A stretch of 64,000 nucleotides of DNA from Puia sp963703355 (GCA_963703355.1 OY969813.1:2046001-2110000), one strand, 5' to 3'; numbered from the stretch's first letter, positions 45,366-54,687 are shown. Numbers and translations are program-made. Notes: generated by a model not told the origin, from the sequence alone.

Positions 45366-46403
45366 TCAGACCAGGAAACCTTCCATATGTTTAAAAGCAT
45401 CTCTGACATTAACATTTTCCCAGAGAATCCGGTAAATCGAGTCGGCAATTGGCATATCGGCTTTTAATTGCTGATTCACCCGAAACAAACATCGGCTGCC
45501 GTTATATCCTTCGGCAACCATATTTAGCTCCAGTTTCGCCGCATTCACTGTATATCCCTTTCCAATCATATTGCCGAAGGTCCGGTTGCGACTAAACAAG
45601 GAGTAGCAGGTAACCAGCAGATCTCCAAGATATACCGAAGCCGCATAGTTAGCCGTCTTTTTCTCATATGCTGATCCGCCGACATCGTGAACTCCAACTT
45701 CAATATGTCGTATACCGGCTTTTAAAAGAAATCCAGCCATTTCATCCGCACAATTAGCTATGAAAACACTCAGAAAATTGTCACCATATTCCAGTCCATG
45801 AGCTATACCCGCCCCCAACGCGTAAATATTTTTCAAGACCGCTGCATATTGTACGCCGATCACATCGTCATTGGGGATAGTATTCAGATAGTCCGTCGAA
45901 AAATAAGACGCCAGTTCCATGGCAGATGTTTCAGAATGCCCCGAGAAAGTTAGATAAGATAGTTTTTCCGAGGCAATTTCTTCAGCATGACAGGGGCCCA
46001 TAACGGTAAAATAGTCTTCAGTCCGGACATTGAAATGCTTATGCAGATAGTCGTTTAACAATAAATTTTTGCCTGGAAGAATACCTTTTACTGCAGAAAG
46101 AATCTGCTTCCCTTTGAAAATATCCGTGGGAAGCTGATCAAAAATCTGTTCGATGTATGCGGAGGGGGTCGCAATCAGAATACAGGTAGCATTGCGAATC
46201 AATTCTTCCAGATCATTGGTTAGTGAAAGCAGGCTTATATTAAAATAAACCGAACTTAAATATTGGGGATTATGACCCTTTTTTTTGATATGATCAATAA
46301 CGGCCGGATTTCTAATCCACCAGTTTAACGACTGCTGGTTATCGGTTAAGATTTTTACGAGGGCGGTTCCCCAGCTTCCGCTTCCTATAATTCCAAATCG
46401 CAT
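45366..46403 (-). CDS. gpsA: NAD(P)-dependent glycerol-3-phosphate dehydrogenase
   Basis: Reduces dihydroxyacetone phosphate to glycerol-3-phosphate for phospholipid synthesis. MRFGIIGSGSWGTALVKIL is the Rossmann start, with ILIATPSAYIEQIF, MGPCHAEEIA, the catalytic lysine in YAAVLKNIYALGAGIAHGL and GVHDVGGSAYEKKTANY. An ATG four codons earlier (46415) is also possible; the chosen start lies directly at the nucleotide-binding motif. It comes 36 bases after the HlyD-type gene and before a small membrane ORF. Confidence 0.94.
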   Translation of the reverse strand: MRFGIIGSGSWGTALVKILTDNQQSLNWWIRNPAVIDHIKKKGHNPQYLSSVYFNISLLSLTNDLEELIRNATCILIATPSAYIEQIFDQLPTDIFKGKQILSAVKGILPGKNLLLNDYLHKHFNVRTEDYFTVMGPCHAEEIASEKLSYLTFSGHSETSAMELASYFSTDYLNTIPNDDVIGVQYAAVLKNIYALGAGIAHGLEYGDNFLSVFIANCADEMAGFLLKAGIRHIEVGVHDVGGSAYEKKTANYAASVYLGDLLVTCYSLFSRNRTFGNMIGKGYTVNAAKLELNMVAEGYNGSRCLFRVNQQLKADMPIADSIYRILWENVNVRDAFKHMEGFLV

Positions 46404-46439
46404 TGAACCCTGCATTTTGGTGAATAAACATGGCCCGGA

Positions 46440-47807
46440 TTATTTCTTAACCTCAAATAGTTTGTCCTTATCTACAACAGTTACTTTGGTGCCATTGTTT
46501 AATATTTTACTCACCGTGCCATAAGGGCCAGTTATCACCTGGTCGCCCAGTTTCAGACCAGCAGTAATTTCAATATAATTAACGTCCTGGATATCTGTTT
46601 TTACGCTAACCTGTTTAACGGTATTGTCAGGTTGTAACAGAAATACTACTTCATCGAGATCGCCATTGGACTCGACTTTCACGTCACCGTTCTGGTCCTC
46701 CACGGGCTTTTTGTCCTTTGCTGCAGCCTGACTACCGGCTGTTTTTTCTCTTGTTGTTACAGCGTTTATCGGCACTGCCAGTACATCGGTATGTGTTTTC
46801 GTCTGAATATCTGCGCTGGCTGTCATACCGGGACGAAATACCAGACTTTTCGGTCTTTTATTATCCGTCAGATCTTTATAGGTAGCGGGATTTAATCGTA
46901 TATGCACTTTATAATTCGTGACATCATTTGTTGAACTACTGGAGGTGGTGGCAGTAGAAACAATGCTGCTTGCTATCTGCGTTACATATCCCTTAAATTT
47001 TCTGCCGTTATATGCATCTACTTCAATGATAGCAGAATCACCCAGATGAACTTTTGTAATATCATTCTCACCTACATCCACAACCGCTTCAATTTTGCTC
47101 ATGTCTGCCACGCGCATGATTTCAGTTCCTGCAGCGAATTGATTTCCTGCAACACGTTCACCTTTTTTAACGCTCAAAAGGGAAACCACTCCATTCAGCG
47201 GGGAGTTAATGGTTGTTTTGCTCACATTGGCTGCCTGTATTGCAAGATTAGCTTTAGCACTGGAAACCGCCGCAATATTACTGGTAACGTTTTGCAGGGC
47301 AGCATTATAATTTGCCTGTGCAGTTCTCAGACTCGTAGTGGCAGTTTCAAATTCTGAAAGAGAAATTACTTTCTGAGAGAGTAGTGTTTTCTGTCTGTCG
47401 TATTGTGTTTGTGCCGCATCCATCGTTGCTTTTAAACCTGGCAACTGTGCCTTGGCGTTATCTACCATGGCTTCCTGCTGATTTACCTGTGCTACTGCCT
47501 GATTCTTCTGATTTGAATAAATGTCAGCAAAGATTTTTGCCAGTTGTTGTCCCTTCTTCACACTATCCCCTTCTTCCACATTAAGTTCCACGATTTCACC
47601 TGAGATGTCAGAACTCATTTTTACTTCTACTTCCGGATAAATTTTGCCGCTCGCAGTAACCGTTTCTATAATCGTATGATTGGCGGCTTTTTCCATTGAG
47701 ACTTTAATGCCTTCTTCCTTGCCGATTACTCCAGCCTTTTTAAGTATAACGACTGTAAGTATAATGACGACAAGACTTACAATAATCCAGATCAGCTTCT
47801 TATTCAT
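46440..47807 (-). CDS. periplasmic adaptor (HlyD/MacA-type membrane fusion protein)
   Basis: Bridges an inner-membrane transporter to TolC. The 455-residue protein has one N-terminal membrane anchor (about 6-24), a lipoyl half (VTASGKIYPEVEVKMSSDISGEIVEL, VEEGDSVKKGQQLAKI), a long coiled-coil hairpin at about 100-200 and the returning lipoyl and beta-barrel parts (TTINSPLNGVVSLLSVKKGE, FRPGMTASADIQTKT). The inner-membrane partner is not adjacent; the nearest on the same strand is the C39 ABC exporter at 50643-52787. The MacA-like shape would equally fit a MacB-type partner elsewhere. Confidence 0.9.
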   Translation of the reverse strand: MNKKLIWIIVSLVVIILTVVILKKAGVIGKEEGIKVSMEKAANHTIIETVTASGKIYPEVEVKMSSDISGEIVELNVEEGDSVKKGQQLAKIFADIYSNQKNQAVAQVNQQEAMVDNAKAQLPGLKATMDAAQTQYDRQKTLLSQKVISLSEFETATTSLRTAQANYNAALQNVTSNIAAVSSAKANLAIQAANVSKTTINSPLNGVVSLLSVKKGERVAGNQFAAGTEIMRVADMSKIEAVVDVGENDITKVHLGDSAIIEVDAYNGRKFKGYVTQIASSIVSTATTSSSSTNDVTNYKVHIRLNPATYKDLTDNKRPKSLVFRPGMTASADIQTKTHTDVLAVPINAVTTREKTAGSQAAAKDKKPVEDQNGDVKVESNGDLDEVVFLLQPDNTVKQVSVKTDIQDVNYIEITAGLKLGDQVITGPYGTVSKILNNGTKVTVVDKDKLFEVKK

Positions 47808-47831
47808 ACGAAGGTTGTTGTAGAGGTTTTT

Positions 47832-49298
47832 TTAAAGTTTGATGCCAAGACCCTTGTAATATTCCAGTACTTTCTCACGAAATACGTAATCGTATTGGGC
47901 GATGAGCACATTAATCCGGGCTGTAAATAAATTATTCTGATTGGTGAGATAGTCAATCGTATTCAGCATCCCGATATTGTATCTCTTAGTCGACAAATCG
48001 TATGATTTTTCAGCAACGACAACAGCTTTTTTATTGGCCTCAAATTTTTCCAAGGAAGCCACTGCATTGTAATAAGCCTGATAAATATTCTGCTTCAAAG
48101 TCATGAGGTCACTTTCTTTGGTAAGTTTTGCGGTTGCAACATTCAGTTGTGCCTTCTTGTAATTCGTTCTCTGACTGTTGCCATTAAATATGGGAATATT
48201 CAATTGAAGACCTACCTGCTGGCCAAAGTTGTTGCTTAGCTGTTCGCCGTATCCCTGGAAAGCTTTGTAGAAAGGCTGGCTGCTATAAACAGGATTTACA
48301 CTTGGATAGTAAACAGGATATTGCTCGCTGGGAACAGGCGTATTATTTAATGCATAGGAACCTGGTAACAATGCACTTGTTGTTTGATAATCTACGTGAC
48401 GGAGGTCATTAAAAAAATTGTCTCCAAGGGCACCGTAAGCTGAAAGAGTCGGATATAATCTTCCCCGGTTGTAGTCTACATATTTTTCGGCTGAAGTAAT
48501 CCGCAGATCGTTCATTTTTTGTTGCGGGAAAGAATTAACGGCAAGAGCATATACGATATCCGGTTGAAGTTGGGCAATGGGTTCCAGTGGAATTGTTTCT
48601 ACCGGAGGAGTGTCCAAATCAAAGGGTGCCGCAGCATCCAGGTTTAAAATTGCCTTCAACTGCAGATTGTCTATGTCATAGGTTTCCTGTGCGGTAATAA
48701 CCGATGCCGTGTCGGTTGCGAACTGCACTTCCAGTTCAGCAGCATTTAATTCAGGCACCGATCCGGCATCCACCAGCCTGCGGGTATTTGTCAATTGTTG
48801 CTCAGTGAGATCCAATTTTGTTTTAGCGAGTGTGACCTGTTGTTTAGCCAATAGCGCTGCGAGGTATGCAGCCGCAACATTCAGCGTAACGTCATTTTTT
48901 ATTTTATCAATATTTACCACCTGTGCATCGTAACTGTATTTATTCGATTCTACAGCTCGCTTCAATGCAAACCAGTTGAATAGGGTTACACCCACGTTCA
49001 GCTGATAATATTGCGAAACTCCTTCTACATTTGAATAAATATTGGTGGTCTGGTTAATGGAACGTCCAAAATTAAAACCGAGTGCCGTTGCGCCGGTAGC
49101 CGTACCAAATTGTGTCCATTTAGATTGGTCCAGTGTCAATTTCGCGGTTCGGGAATCTATGTCAGCCTGTTTTATAGAAATATTATTTGCCAGTGCATAA
49201 TTCACGCAACGCGGTAAATCCCACTTATCCTGGGCACAGACGTTCAAAATGGAAATGGAAAAAGATAAGAATAAGGTTAGTATTTTGGTCGTTCTCAT
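47832..49298 (-). CDS. TolC family outer-membrane efflux protein
   Basis: Outer-membrane channel for type I secretion or efflux. The 488-residue protein has a signal peptide (about 1-22), then two repeats of the outer-membrane-efflux domain with long helices (DLPRCVNYALANNISIKQADID, ALLAKQQVTLAKTKLDLTEQQLTNT) and a second copy (FNGNSQRTNYKKAQLNVATAKL). It is 24 bases ahead of the adaptor gene, so the two form a pair. A TTTG and a near-consensus TATTTTAG lie upstream in the 119-base gap, so the pair may have its own promoter. Confidence 0.92.
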   Translation of the reverse strand: MRTTKILTLFLSFSISILNVCAQDKWDLPRCVNYALANNISIKQADIDSRTAKLTLDQSKWTQFGTATGATALGFNFGRSINQTTNIYSNVEGVSQYYQLNVGVTLFNWFALKRAVESNKYSYDAQVVNIDKIKNDVTLNVAAAYLAALLAKQQVTLAKTKLDLTEQQLTNTRRLVDAGSVPELNAAELEVQFATDTASVITAQETYDIDNLQLKAILNLDAAAPFDLDTPPVETIPLEPIAQLQPDIVYALAVNSFPQQKMNDLRITSAEKYVDYNRGRLYPTLSAYGALGDNFFNDLRHVDYQTTSALLPGSYALNNTPVPSEQYPVYYPSVNPVYSSQPFYKAFQGYGEQLSNNFGQQVGLQLNIPIFNGNSQRTNYKKAQLNVATAKLTKESDLMTLKQNIYQAYYNAVASLEKFEANKKAVVVAEKSYDLSTKRYNIGMLNTIDYLTNQNNLFTARINVLIAQYDYVFREKVLEYYKGLGIKL

Positions 49299-49417
49299 GA
49301 AACATGTTTATAAAGGCACTCTGCTACCTTACAATAATTTGGTCTAAAGCAGTCAGAAATATCGCTAAAATAAAGAATCCATTACCATTCACCACCAAAA
49401 AAAAGCATAAAGTAAGG

Positions 49418-50593
49418 TTAGAATGACAAGCGGAAAGCCTGGTCCAGATCTTCAATCAGATATTGGGCAGATTCCAGGCCTACATATAACCTCAGCATAC
49501 GGTGTTCCGCATTCTTTGCATCAAATTCCATGTCGTTCAGGCCGGCACAGCGGGGCAAAATTAAGGATTCGTGCCCACCCCAGCTAACTGCCATCATAGT
49601 ATGTTTTAAATTTTCACAAAAGCGGACTATTTCCGCTCTTTTTTCGGCTTTTACGAAGAAGCTAATGAGCCCGCATGCATTTTTCATTTGTTTTCTCGCA
49701 AGTTCGTATTGAGGAAAAGTGGGGTCCAGTGGAAATAGGACTGATTCCACTCTGGGATGCGTTTTTAAATATTGAAGTACTTCAAGTGTAGATTTTGTAA
49801 TCCTTTCAAATCGTATTTCAAGAGTTCTCAGACCCCTCAGCAATAACCAGGCATTAAAGGGCTGGATGCCACTGCCCACCGCATTGTACTCGCAGCTAAA
49901 TATTTTTTTTATCATGCCACTGCTGCCCGTGAGTATCCCACCTAATGTGTCGCTATGCCCTCCCACATATTTGGTTGCAGTTTGCATGCAGAGATCAATT
50001 CCCATCGGGATGGGTTTCTGATATAACGGGGTACAGTAAGAATTATCGATTAGTGTAATGAGGTTGTTTGCTTTTGCAAAAGCCGTCACTTTTTCAATAT
50101 CCTGGATGGAAAAATTCCATGAGTTGGGACTTTCGAGATAGATAAATCTGCTATTGGGTTTCCGTGAATTTTCAAATTGCTCCATGTCTGTTCCCTCGAT
50201 ATATGTTGTTTCCACACCAAATCGGAAAAATATCAAATCGAACATCCGCTTTACCCAGCTGTAAGGATTTTTCACAGATATAATATGGTCCCCTTTGTTC
50301 ACATTCGCTAAAACGGCTGCGAATATAGCTGCGGCCCCACTATTGAAAACAAGACAGTCCTCCGCTCCATCAAGTGCTGCAAGTTTTTTTCGCAAAATTT
50401 CAACTGTTGGATTCAAACCCCTGCTGTACACATAACCTGAATATTCATCCTCAAATAATTTCTTCAGTTCTTCAACAGTATTTACCCGGAAATTGCTGGT
50501 TTGTATAATTGGAGGAGCTACCGCATTATAATAATTCGACCGGTCTTCGCCGAGTTCATTTAAAATAAAAGAAAGATCATTTTCAATATCCAT
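49418..50593 (-). CDS. PLP-dependent trans-sulfuration enzyme (Cys/Met metabolism family)
   Basis: Fold-type I PLP enzyme of the cystathionine gamma-synthase/beta-lyase/O-acetylhomoserine sulfhydrylase family. The 391 residues include the YSRGLNPTVEILRKKLAALDGAED region, VFNSGAAAIFAAVLA, LIDNSYCTPLYQKP and the PLP lysine in ATKYVGGHSDTLGG, plus VSWGGHESLILP near the end. Which sulfur reaction it performs cannot be told by eye. It lies 49 bases after the C39 ABC exporter gene and ahead of tolC. Methionine/cysteine metabolism is the default reading; a link to the exported peptide is speculation. Confidence 0.9.
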   Translation of the reverse strand: MDIENDLSFILNELGEDRSNYYNAVAPPIIQTSNFRVNTVEELKKLFEDEYSGYVYSRGLNPTVEILRKKLAALDGAEDCLVFNSGAAAIFAAVLANVNKGDHIISVKNPYSWVKRMFDLIFFRFGVETTYIEGTDMEQFENSRKPNSRFIYLESPNSWNFSIQDIEKVTAFAKANNLITLIDNSYCTPLYQKPIPMGIDLCMQTATKYVGGHSDTLGGILTGSSGMIKKIFSCEYNAVGSGIQPFNAWLLLRGLRTLEIRFERITKSTLEVLQYLKTHPRVESVLFPLDPTFPQYELARKQMKNACGLISFFVKAEKRAEIVRFCENLKHTMMAVSWGGHESLILPRCAGLNDMEFDAKNAEHRMLRLYVGLESAQYLIEDLDQAFRLSF

Positions 50594-50642
50594 CGTCGTT
50601 CAAATTGGATTTGAAAATAGTAAATCCGCTGATATCCGAGGC

Positions 50643-52787
50643 CTATTTATTCCACCACGCAGAATATACAGGGTTTTCAAGTATCAGTTGCTGATGTGTG
50701 CCTGTAATCGCCTCTTTTCCCTGTCTCAAATAAATTACTGCATCACAGTATAAAACAGTTTTTAACCGGTGAGTAATTATGATGATTGTTTTCATTCCGT
50801 TATAAAACCAGTGAAGTGTTTCCTGGACCCTGATTTCATTTTCCGGGTCCTGGGCGGAAGTAGCTTCATCCAAAATCAATATAACAGGATCTTTATAAAT
50901 GGCTCTTGCAATTCCCAACCGCTGTTTCTGTCCTCCAGATAAATTGATTCCCTGTTCTTTAATGACTGTTAGATAACGATCAGGAAGACTCATGATAAAT
51001 TCATCCAGCCCCAGGCGCCCGCAAATTTCGTGAATCCGTTCCTGATCAGGTTCTTTTTCACCCAATGCAATATTTGACAAAATTGTTCCCTGGAACAGAT
51101 CTATTTGTTGAGGAACAACAGCAATATATTTTCTGATAACGCTGTTTGAAATATGTTGAAGATCCACATCTCCAATTTTAATATGCCCATTCTGCGGAGT
51201 ATAAAATTTTTGAATCAGTGACAACATCGTTGACTTCCCACAGCCACTGTCACCAATAACTGCCGTCATACCGAATTGTTGAATGCTAAAATGCAATTCA
51301 TCAAAAATCAGGATTCTCAATCCATATCCGAATGTTACGCGTTCAAATATTAAGTTACCGGCAGGAAAGATTTTTAACAAAGTATCCTCCTGATTTTCAG
51401 TTTCTGTTTCCAGATCAATGATTTCAAAAAGTCTGTCTGCAGCAATGATCGCATCCTGCATCGATCTGTTTGCACCTATAACTGCCCGGACCGGATTCGT
51501 AAAAAATAGGGTAAGTGTATAAAATGAAAGCAATTCACCGGTAGTAAATACATGTTCCAATACATAATAACTGCCTACCCACAGGACGGATATCGTCATC
51601 ACTCCGGTTACTAATTCAGACAGATTTGCCATTATAAGTCCATTGCGACCGCTTTTAAAAATGGCCCATTTAAACGGATTAAAAACATTTTCAGTTTTTT
51701 CCATAAAAAAGGAAGCTGATCCAAAAAAACGAATGGTGGTTATGCCCTGCATACTTTCTATAAACTGGCTTTCAAATACTGCACCCGTTTCCATCATTTT
51801 TCTTTGCCATATTGTATTCAGACGATCACTTATCTGAAAGATCATCGCATATACAGGTACTGATAAAAGGATCATCAAAGCGAGTTTCCAAAAAAACACA
51901 AACATGATCGTTATGCTCAAAATCACGGTAAAGATCTGTACTATGACATTGATAGAAATATCGTTAATAAATAGTCGGATACGAACTGCGTCATTTACGC
52001 GACTGATTATTTCGCCAACCCTCATATCGTCAAAAAAATGCTGGGGTAATTTCAATAGATGTCGATAATATCCCATTATCAAACGAGTGTCCATTTCCTG
52101 GCCGGTTCGCAAAATGATGATGGACCTGAAATATCCCGCCAGTGTCTGAATGAAGAGAAGTACTAACATCGTTATACCAAGCGTATTCATTAAATTCCGA
52201 TTAGCACCGGGCAATACTGAATCTACCATTTTCTGAACATAAAAGGAAGTGGAAAGGCCCATCGTCGTATATACAAAAGCGCCAAGCAATGCTATAAATA
52301 ACAATTTTTTGTGAGGTACAATCAGTTCCCAAAATCTTGTAAAGGCATCCTTTTTTTCTTTGCCGCAACTAAACCTTTCTGATGGCATCAATAGCATTAC
52401 TACACCTGTCCAGCTTTTTCCAAATTCAACCACTGAAAGTTTGGCTAATTTTCCAAACGCAGGATCCATTACCTGAATGAAATTTTTACCTATTTTATAA
52501 ACGACAACAAAATGTTGCATCTTATTCTCAACGGTCAAATGAAATATTGCCGGAACCGGAATCCCATTCAGGTCAACGCCTGCAGCATTAACACCCCTGG
52601 CAGTTAAATTCAATTGGCCTGCAGCGGATATAAGACCGCTCAATGAGGTTCCTGCTTTATTGGTGCCGGCATATTGACGAACTTTACTGACCGGTACGTG
52701 CAGTCCATAATAGGCAGCCACGGAGGCAAGGCAAGCCGCTCCACAATCGGAAACATCCCGCTGTTTTACCTGAATATTTCTCCTCAT
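50643..52787 (-). CDS. peptidase C39-containing ABC exporter (PCAT, bacteriocin-type)
   Basis: Inner-membrane ABC exporter that cuts a double-glycine leader and exports the peptide. The 714 residues start with a C39 peptidase domain (about 1-135) whose catalytic set is intact: Q9 and C15 in VKQRDVSDCGAACLASV, H92 in MQHFVVVYKI and D108 in VMDPAFG. Six membrane helices follow (about 155-430), then the nucleotide-binding domain with GDSGCGKSTML, LSGGQKQRLGIARAI and VILILDEATSA. A small gene 161 bases upstream encodes a matching substrate-like precursor. Confidence 0.95.
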   Translation of the reverse strand: MRRNIQVKQRDVSDCGAACLASVAAYYGLHVPVSKVRQYAGTNKAGTSLSGLISAAGQLNLTARGVNAAGVDLNGIPVPAIFHLTVENKMQHFVVVYKIGKNFIQVMDPAFGKLAKLSVVEFGKSWTGVVMLLMPSERFSCGKEKKDAFTRFWELIVPHKKLLFIALLGAFVYTTMGLSTSFYVQKMVDSVLPGANRNLMNTLGITMLVLLFIQTLAGYFRSIIILRTGQEMDTRLIMGYYRHLLKLPQHFFDDMRVGEIISRVNDAVRIRLFINDISINVIVQIFTVILSITIMFVFFWKLALMILLSVPVYAMIFQISDRLNTIWQRKMMETGAVFESQFIESMQGITTIRFFGSASFFMEKTENVFNPFKWAIFKSGRNGLIMANLSELVTGVMTISVLWVGSYYVLEHVFTTGELLSFYTLTLFFTNPVRAVIGANRSMQDAIIAADRLFEIIDLETETENQEDTLLKIFPAGNLIFERVTFGYGLRILIFDELHFSIQQFGMTAVIGDSGCGKSTMLSLIQKFYTPQNGHIKIGDVDLQHISNSVIRKYIAVVPQQIDLFQGTILSNIALGEKEPDQERIHEICGRLGLDEFIMSLPDRYLTVIKEQGINLSGGQKQRLGIARAIYKDPVILILDEATSAQDPENEIRVQETLHWFYNGMKTIIIITHRLKTVLYCDAVIYLRQGKEAITGTHQQLILENPVYSAWWNK

Positions 52788-52865
52788 CAGTAGGTGGATT
52801 TTTAATTTTCCCTGAACAAACAGTTAGCTGGAATTCAATGACAGTTATTCCTGGCAGTTATAGAA

Positions 52866-52889
52866 AAGAGACTTCAGTTGAAGTCTCTT
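52866..52889 (-). terminator. hairpin between precursor peptide gene and C39 exporter
   Basis: Perfect 11-base stem AAGAGACTTCA/TGAAGTCTCTT with a two-base loop. On the minus strand it is followed by TTCTAT, so the T-run is short. It could act as a partial terminator, giving more peptide than exporter mRNA. The remaining 52788-52948 region shows no other gene. Confidence 0.65.
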
Positions 52890-52948
52890 ATTTCAAATCA
52901 ATAAAAAGGATCAGTTTATGCGAAACCAGTCAACTAATGACTTAAATA

Positions 52949-53104
52949 TTAACTTTTAAAAAGACTGGTTACCCCATTTACAACGGTTCCGATGCCATAG
53001 CCTATCCAAAAGAAAATAGACTCTCCTCCCACAATAGATTCTGACGCTTCCATTGACAATTCCTGCATACCCTGCAATAATTCGCCATTCCATTTTGACT
53101 TCAT
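52949..53104 (-). CDS. putative double-glycine leader peptide precursor (51 residues)
   Basis: From the ATG at 53104 the product begins MKSKWNGELLQGMQELSMEA, continues SESIVGG (G26-G27) and ends with a 24-residue core of ESIFFWIGYGIG and TVVNGVTSLFKS. The leader has the hydrophobic spacing (L, M, I before GG) that C39 peptidases recognise, and a C39-containing exporter is the next gene. The core is hydrophobic, Cys-free and has a GxxxG-type stretch (GYGIG), as in small pore-forming class II bacteriocins. The frame stays open to an ATG at 53320, but that part does not look coding; ATG 53143 is another possible start. Function is inferred from context. Confidence 0.7.
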   Translation of the reverse strand: MKSKWNGELLQGMQELSMEASESIVGGESIFFWIGYGIGTVVNGVTSLFKS

Positions 53105-53331
53105 AAAAATTCTTTTAATGTTCCTACTCTTTGCAACACGCATGGGTTTCGGAATTCCCATCTGCAGCAAAATAGTGGCCGTGTGAATAAAAAAAAATAC
53201 CCGATTGGTGTAGTTTTCAAGGCAGCGTTTCAAAGCCTGAAACTGATTGATATTTCTTTGTGAGTAATTTCCACCCATATAAACGAGAACAAGGCATGCA
53301 TTATAATTTCCAATTGCCATTCAGGTTCCTC

Positions 53332-53380
53332 GCTTTGAGCTTTGGGCTTTAGGCCTTAGGCTTTAGGCTTAAGGCTTAAG
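53332..53380. repeat. seven-unit heptamer array GCTTTAG covering the end of the APC transporter gene
   Basis: Seven consecutive 7-base units: GCTTTGA, GCTTTGG, GCTTTAG, GCCTTAG, GCTTTAG, GCTTAAG, GCTTAAG. The transporter stop codon (53356-53358) lies in the fourth unit, so the last codons (LSLKPKA) are translated from the array. Confidence 0.9.
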
Positions 53381-54687
53381 AAGTAAATCAGCATAAAAAA
53401 GCCCATTACCGCCAGCGCGGTGATTGCCGTTACCGGACTGTTTATAAAAATACTGACGGCTACGAAAGCGTAGGAAGCAATGAAAATGATCGGAAGAAGG
53501 GGATACAATTTCATTTGGTAAATTTCTTTGCCAACTGGCTGAACGTTTTGCTTTCTCAATTTGAAAATAGTTCCAGCGGAAGCAGCCATGCCAAAACAGT
53601 CGAGAAAAATAGTAAAACTTAAAATTTTATCAAATGCTTTCATCCAGAATACAATCAGCATGCATACCGCTGCAAAAGCAGTCAGCGAAGTAAAAAGCAC
53701 GCCGGTGGATATATTTTGTTTCGCAAATATTTTTGGAATCACCCCGTCTTCCGCCATAGCAAACATCACCCTGGGGTTACTCAGAAGTAATACATTCACG
53801 TATGCCAGTACTGATAAAAAAAGTAATACGGACAAAATTTTACCAGCAGCATTTCCGAACACATGAGCTGCCATTACAGAGGCAACGCCTTTTGTATTTC
53901 TAAGATTGTCCAGGCCGATCACATGTACATAAGCGAAATTGATGCTCATATATAAAACGATAATAATAGTTATCCCCATAAATATCGCCCTTGGAATATT
54001 ACGACTCGGCTGAGCAACATCGGATCCGAAGTTTATTGTTTGCTGATATCCTCCGTAAGTAAAAGAAACTGCGATCAAACCCGCGCCAAATCCTTTTAAA
54101 TAGGCCATCCATCCCGGAAATATACTATGTGTTATTAAAGTATTTTTTCCGCTATCAGCAAAAAAAAGTGGTGTCACTAAAAGAACTACAAGAGATATCT
54201 TAATGATCGTAAGCACATTTTGTGTTCGGGCGCTCATTTTAAGCCCAAGCAAATTCACCCCATAAAATATTACTATTGAAAAAAGGGCAATCCCGATTTC
54301 CCGTATTTGTAATGCATCCCCTTCCACAACTTTAGGAAAAATGACACCCGAAATATATTCTGCACCTATCAACGCCACACCGGCGAGTGAAGCTGCATTT
54401 GAAATTAAAATGATGCAATTGATAGCAAAGGCAATAGATGGATGGTAACCATAAGCGAAGATCTTGTAGTAACCACCGGTTACCGGAAGCCGAGAACCGA
54501 TTTCTGCGTATGTTAATGCACCGCAAAGAGCAATCAAACCACCTGCAATCCAGGTAAAGAAGAAAAGAAAATTATCCGGAACCTGCTGGGCAACATTCAC
54601 AGGAGTTCTGAATATCCCCATACCAATGACAAGACTCACAACAATCATGGTGCAATCAAAAACGCCAAGCTTTTCATTTTTTGTCAT
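53356..54687 (-). CDS. APC family amino-acid permease
   Basis: Inner-membrane amino-acid/polyamine/organocation transporter with about 12 membrane segments in 443 residues. The first helix carries VVSLVIGMGIFRTPVNVA (the unwound GxGIF-type substrate motif) and ALTYAEIGSRLPVTGGYYKIF follows in helix 3 as expected. Substrate is unknown. The last eight residues and the stop codon come from a heptamer repeat array, so its C-terminus may have changed recently. It sits upstream of the peptide gene on the same strand and is divergent from a TonB receptor. Confidence 0.9.
   Translation of the reverse strand: MTKNEKLGVFDCTMIVVSLVIGMGIFRTPVNVAQQVPDNFLFFFTWIAGGLIALCGALTYAEIGSRLPVTGGYYKIFAYGYHPSIAFAINCIILISNAASLAGVALIGAEYISGVIFPKVVEGDALQIREIGIALFSIVIFYGVNLLGLKMSARTQNVLTIIKISLVVLLVTPLFFADSGKNTLITHSIFPGWMAYLKGFGAGLIAVSFTYGGYQQTINFGSDVAQPSRNIPRAIFMGITIIIVLYMSINFAYVHVIGLDNLRNTKGVASVMAAHVFGNAAGKILSVLLFLSVLAYVNVLLLSNPRVMFAMAEDGVIPKIFAKQNISTGVLFTSLTAFAAVCMLIVFWMKAFDKILSFTIFLDCFGMAASAGTIFKLRKQNVQPVGKEIYQMKLYPLLPIIFIASYAFVAVSIFINSPVTAITALAVMGFFMLIYFLSLKPKA

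Noticed and set aside
53105..53320. Longer 123-residue version of the peptide gene starting at 53320
   Set aside because: The added 72 residues show no recognisable fold or signal, while the last 51 residues alone form a complete leader plus core. The later ATG at 53104 is preferred.
1572..53380. CRISPR array
   Set aside because: The tandem units are 7-11 bases with no spacers, and no cas genes are present.
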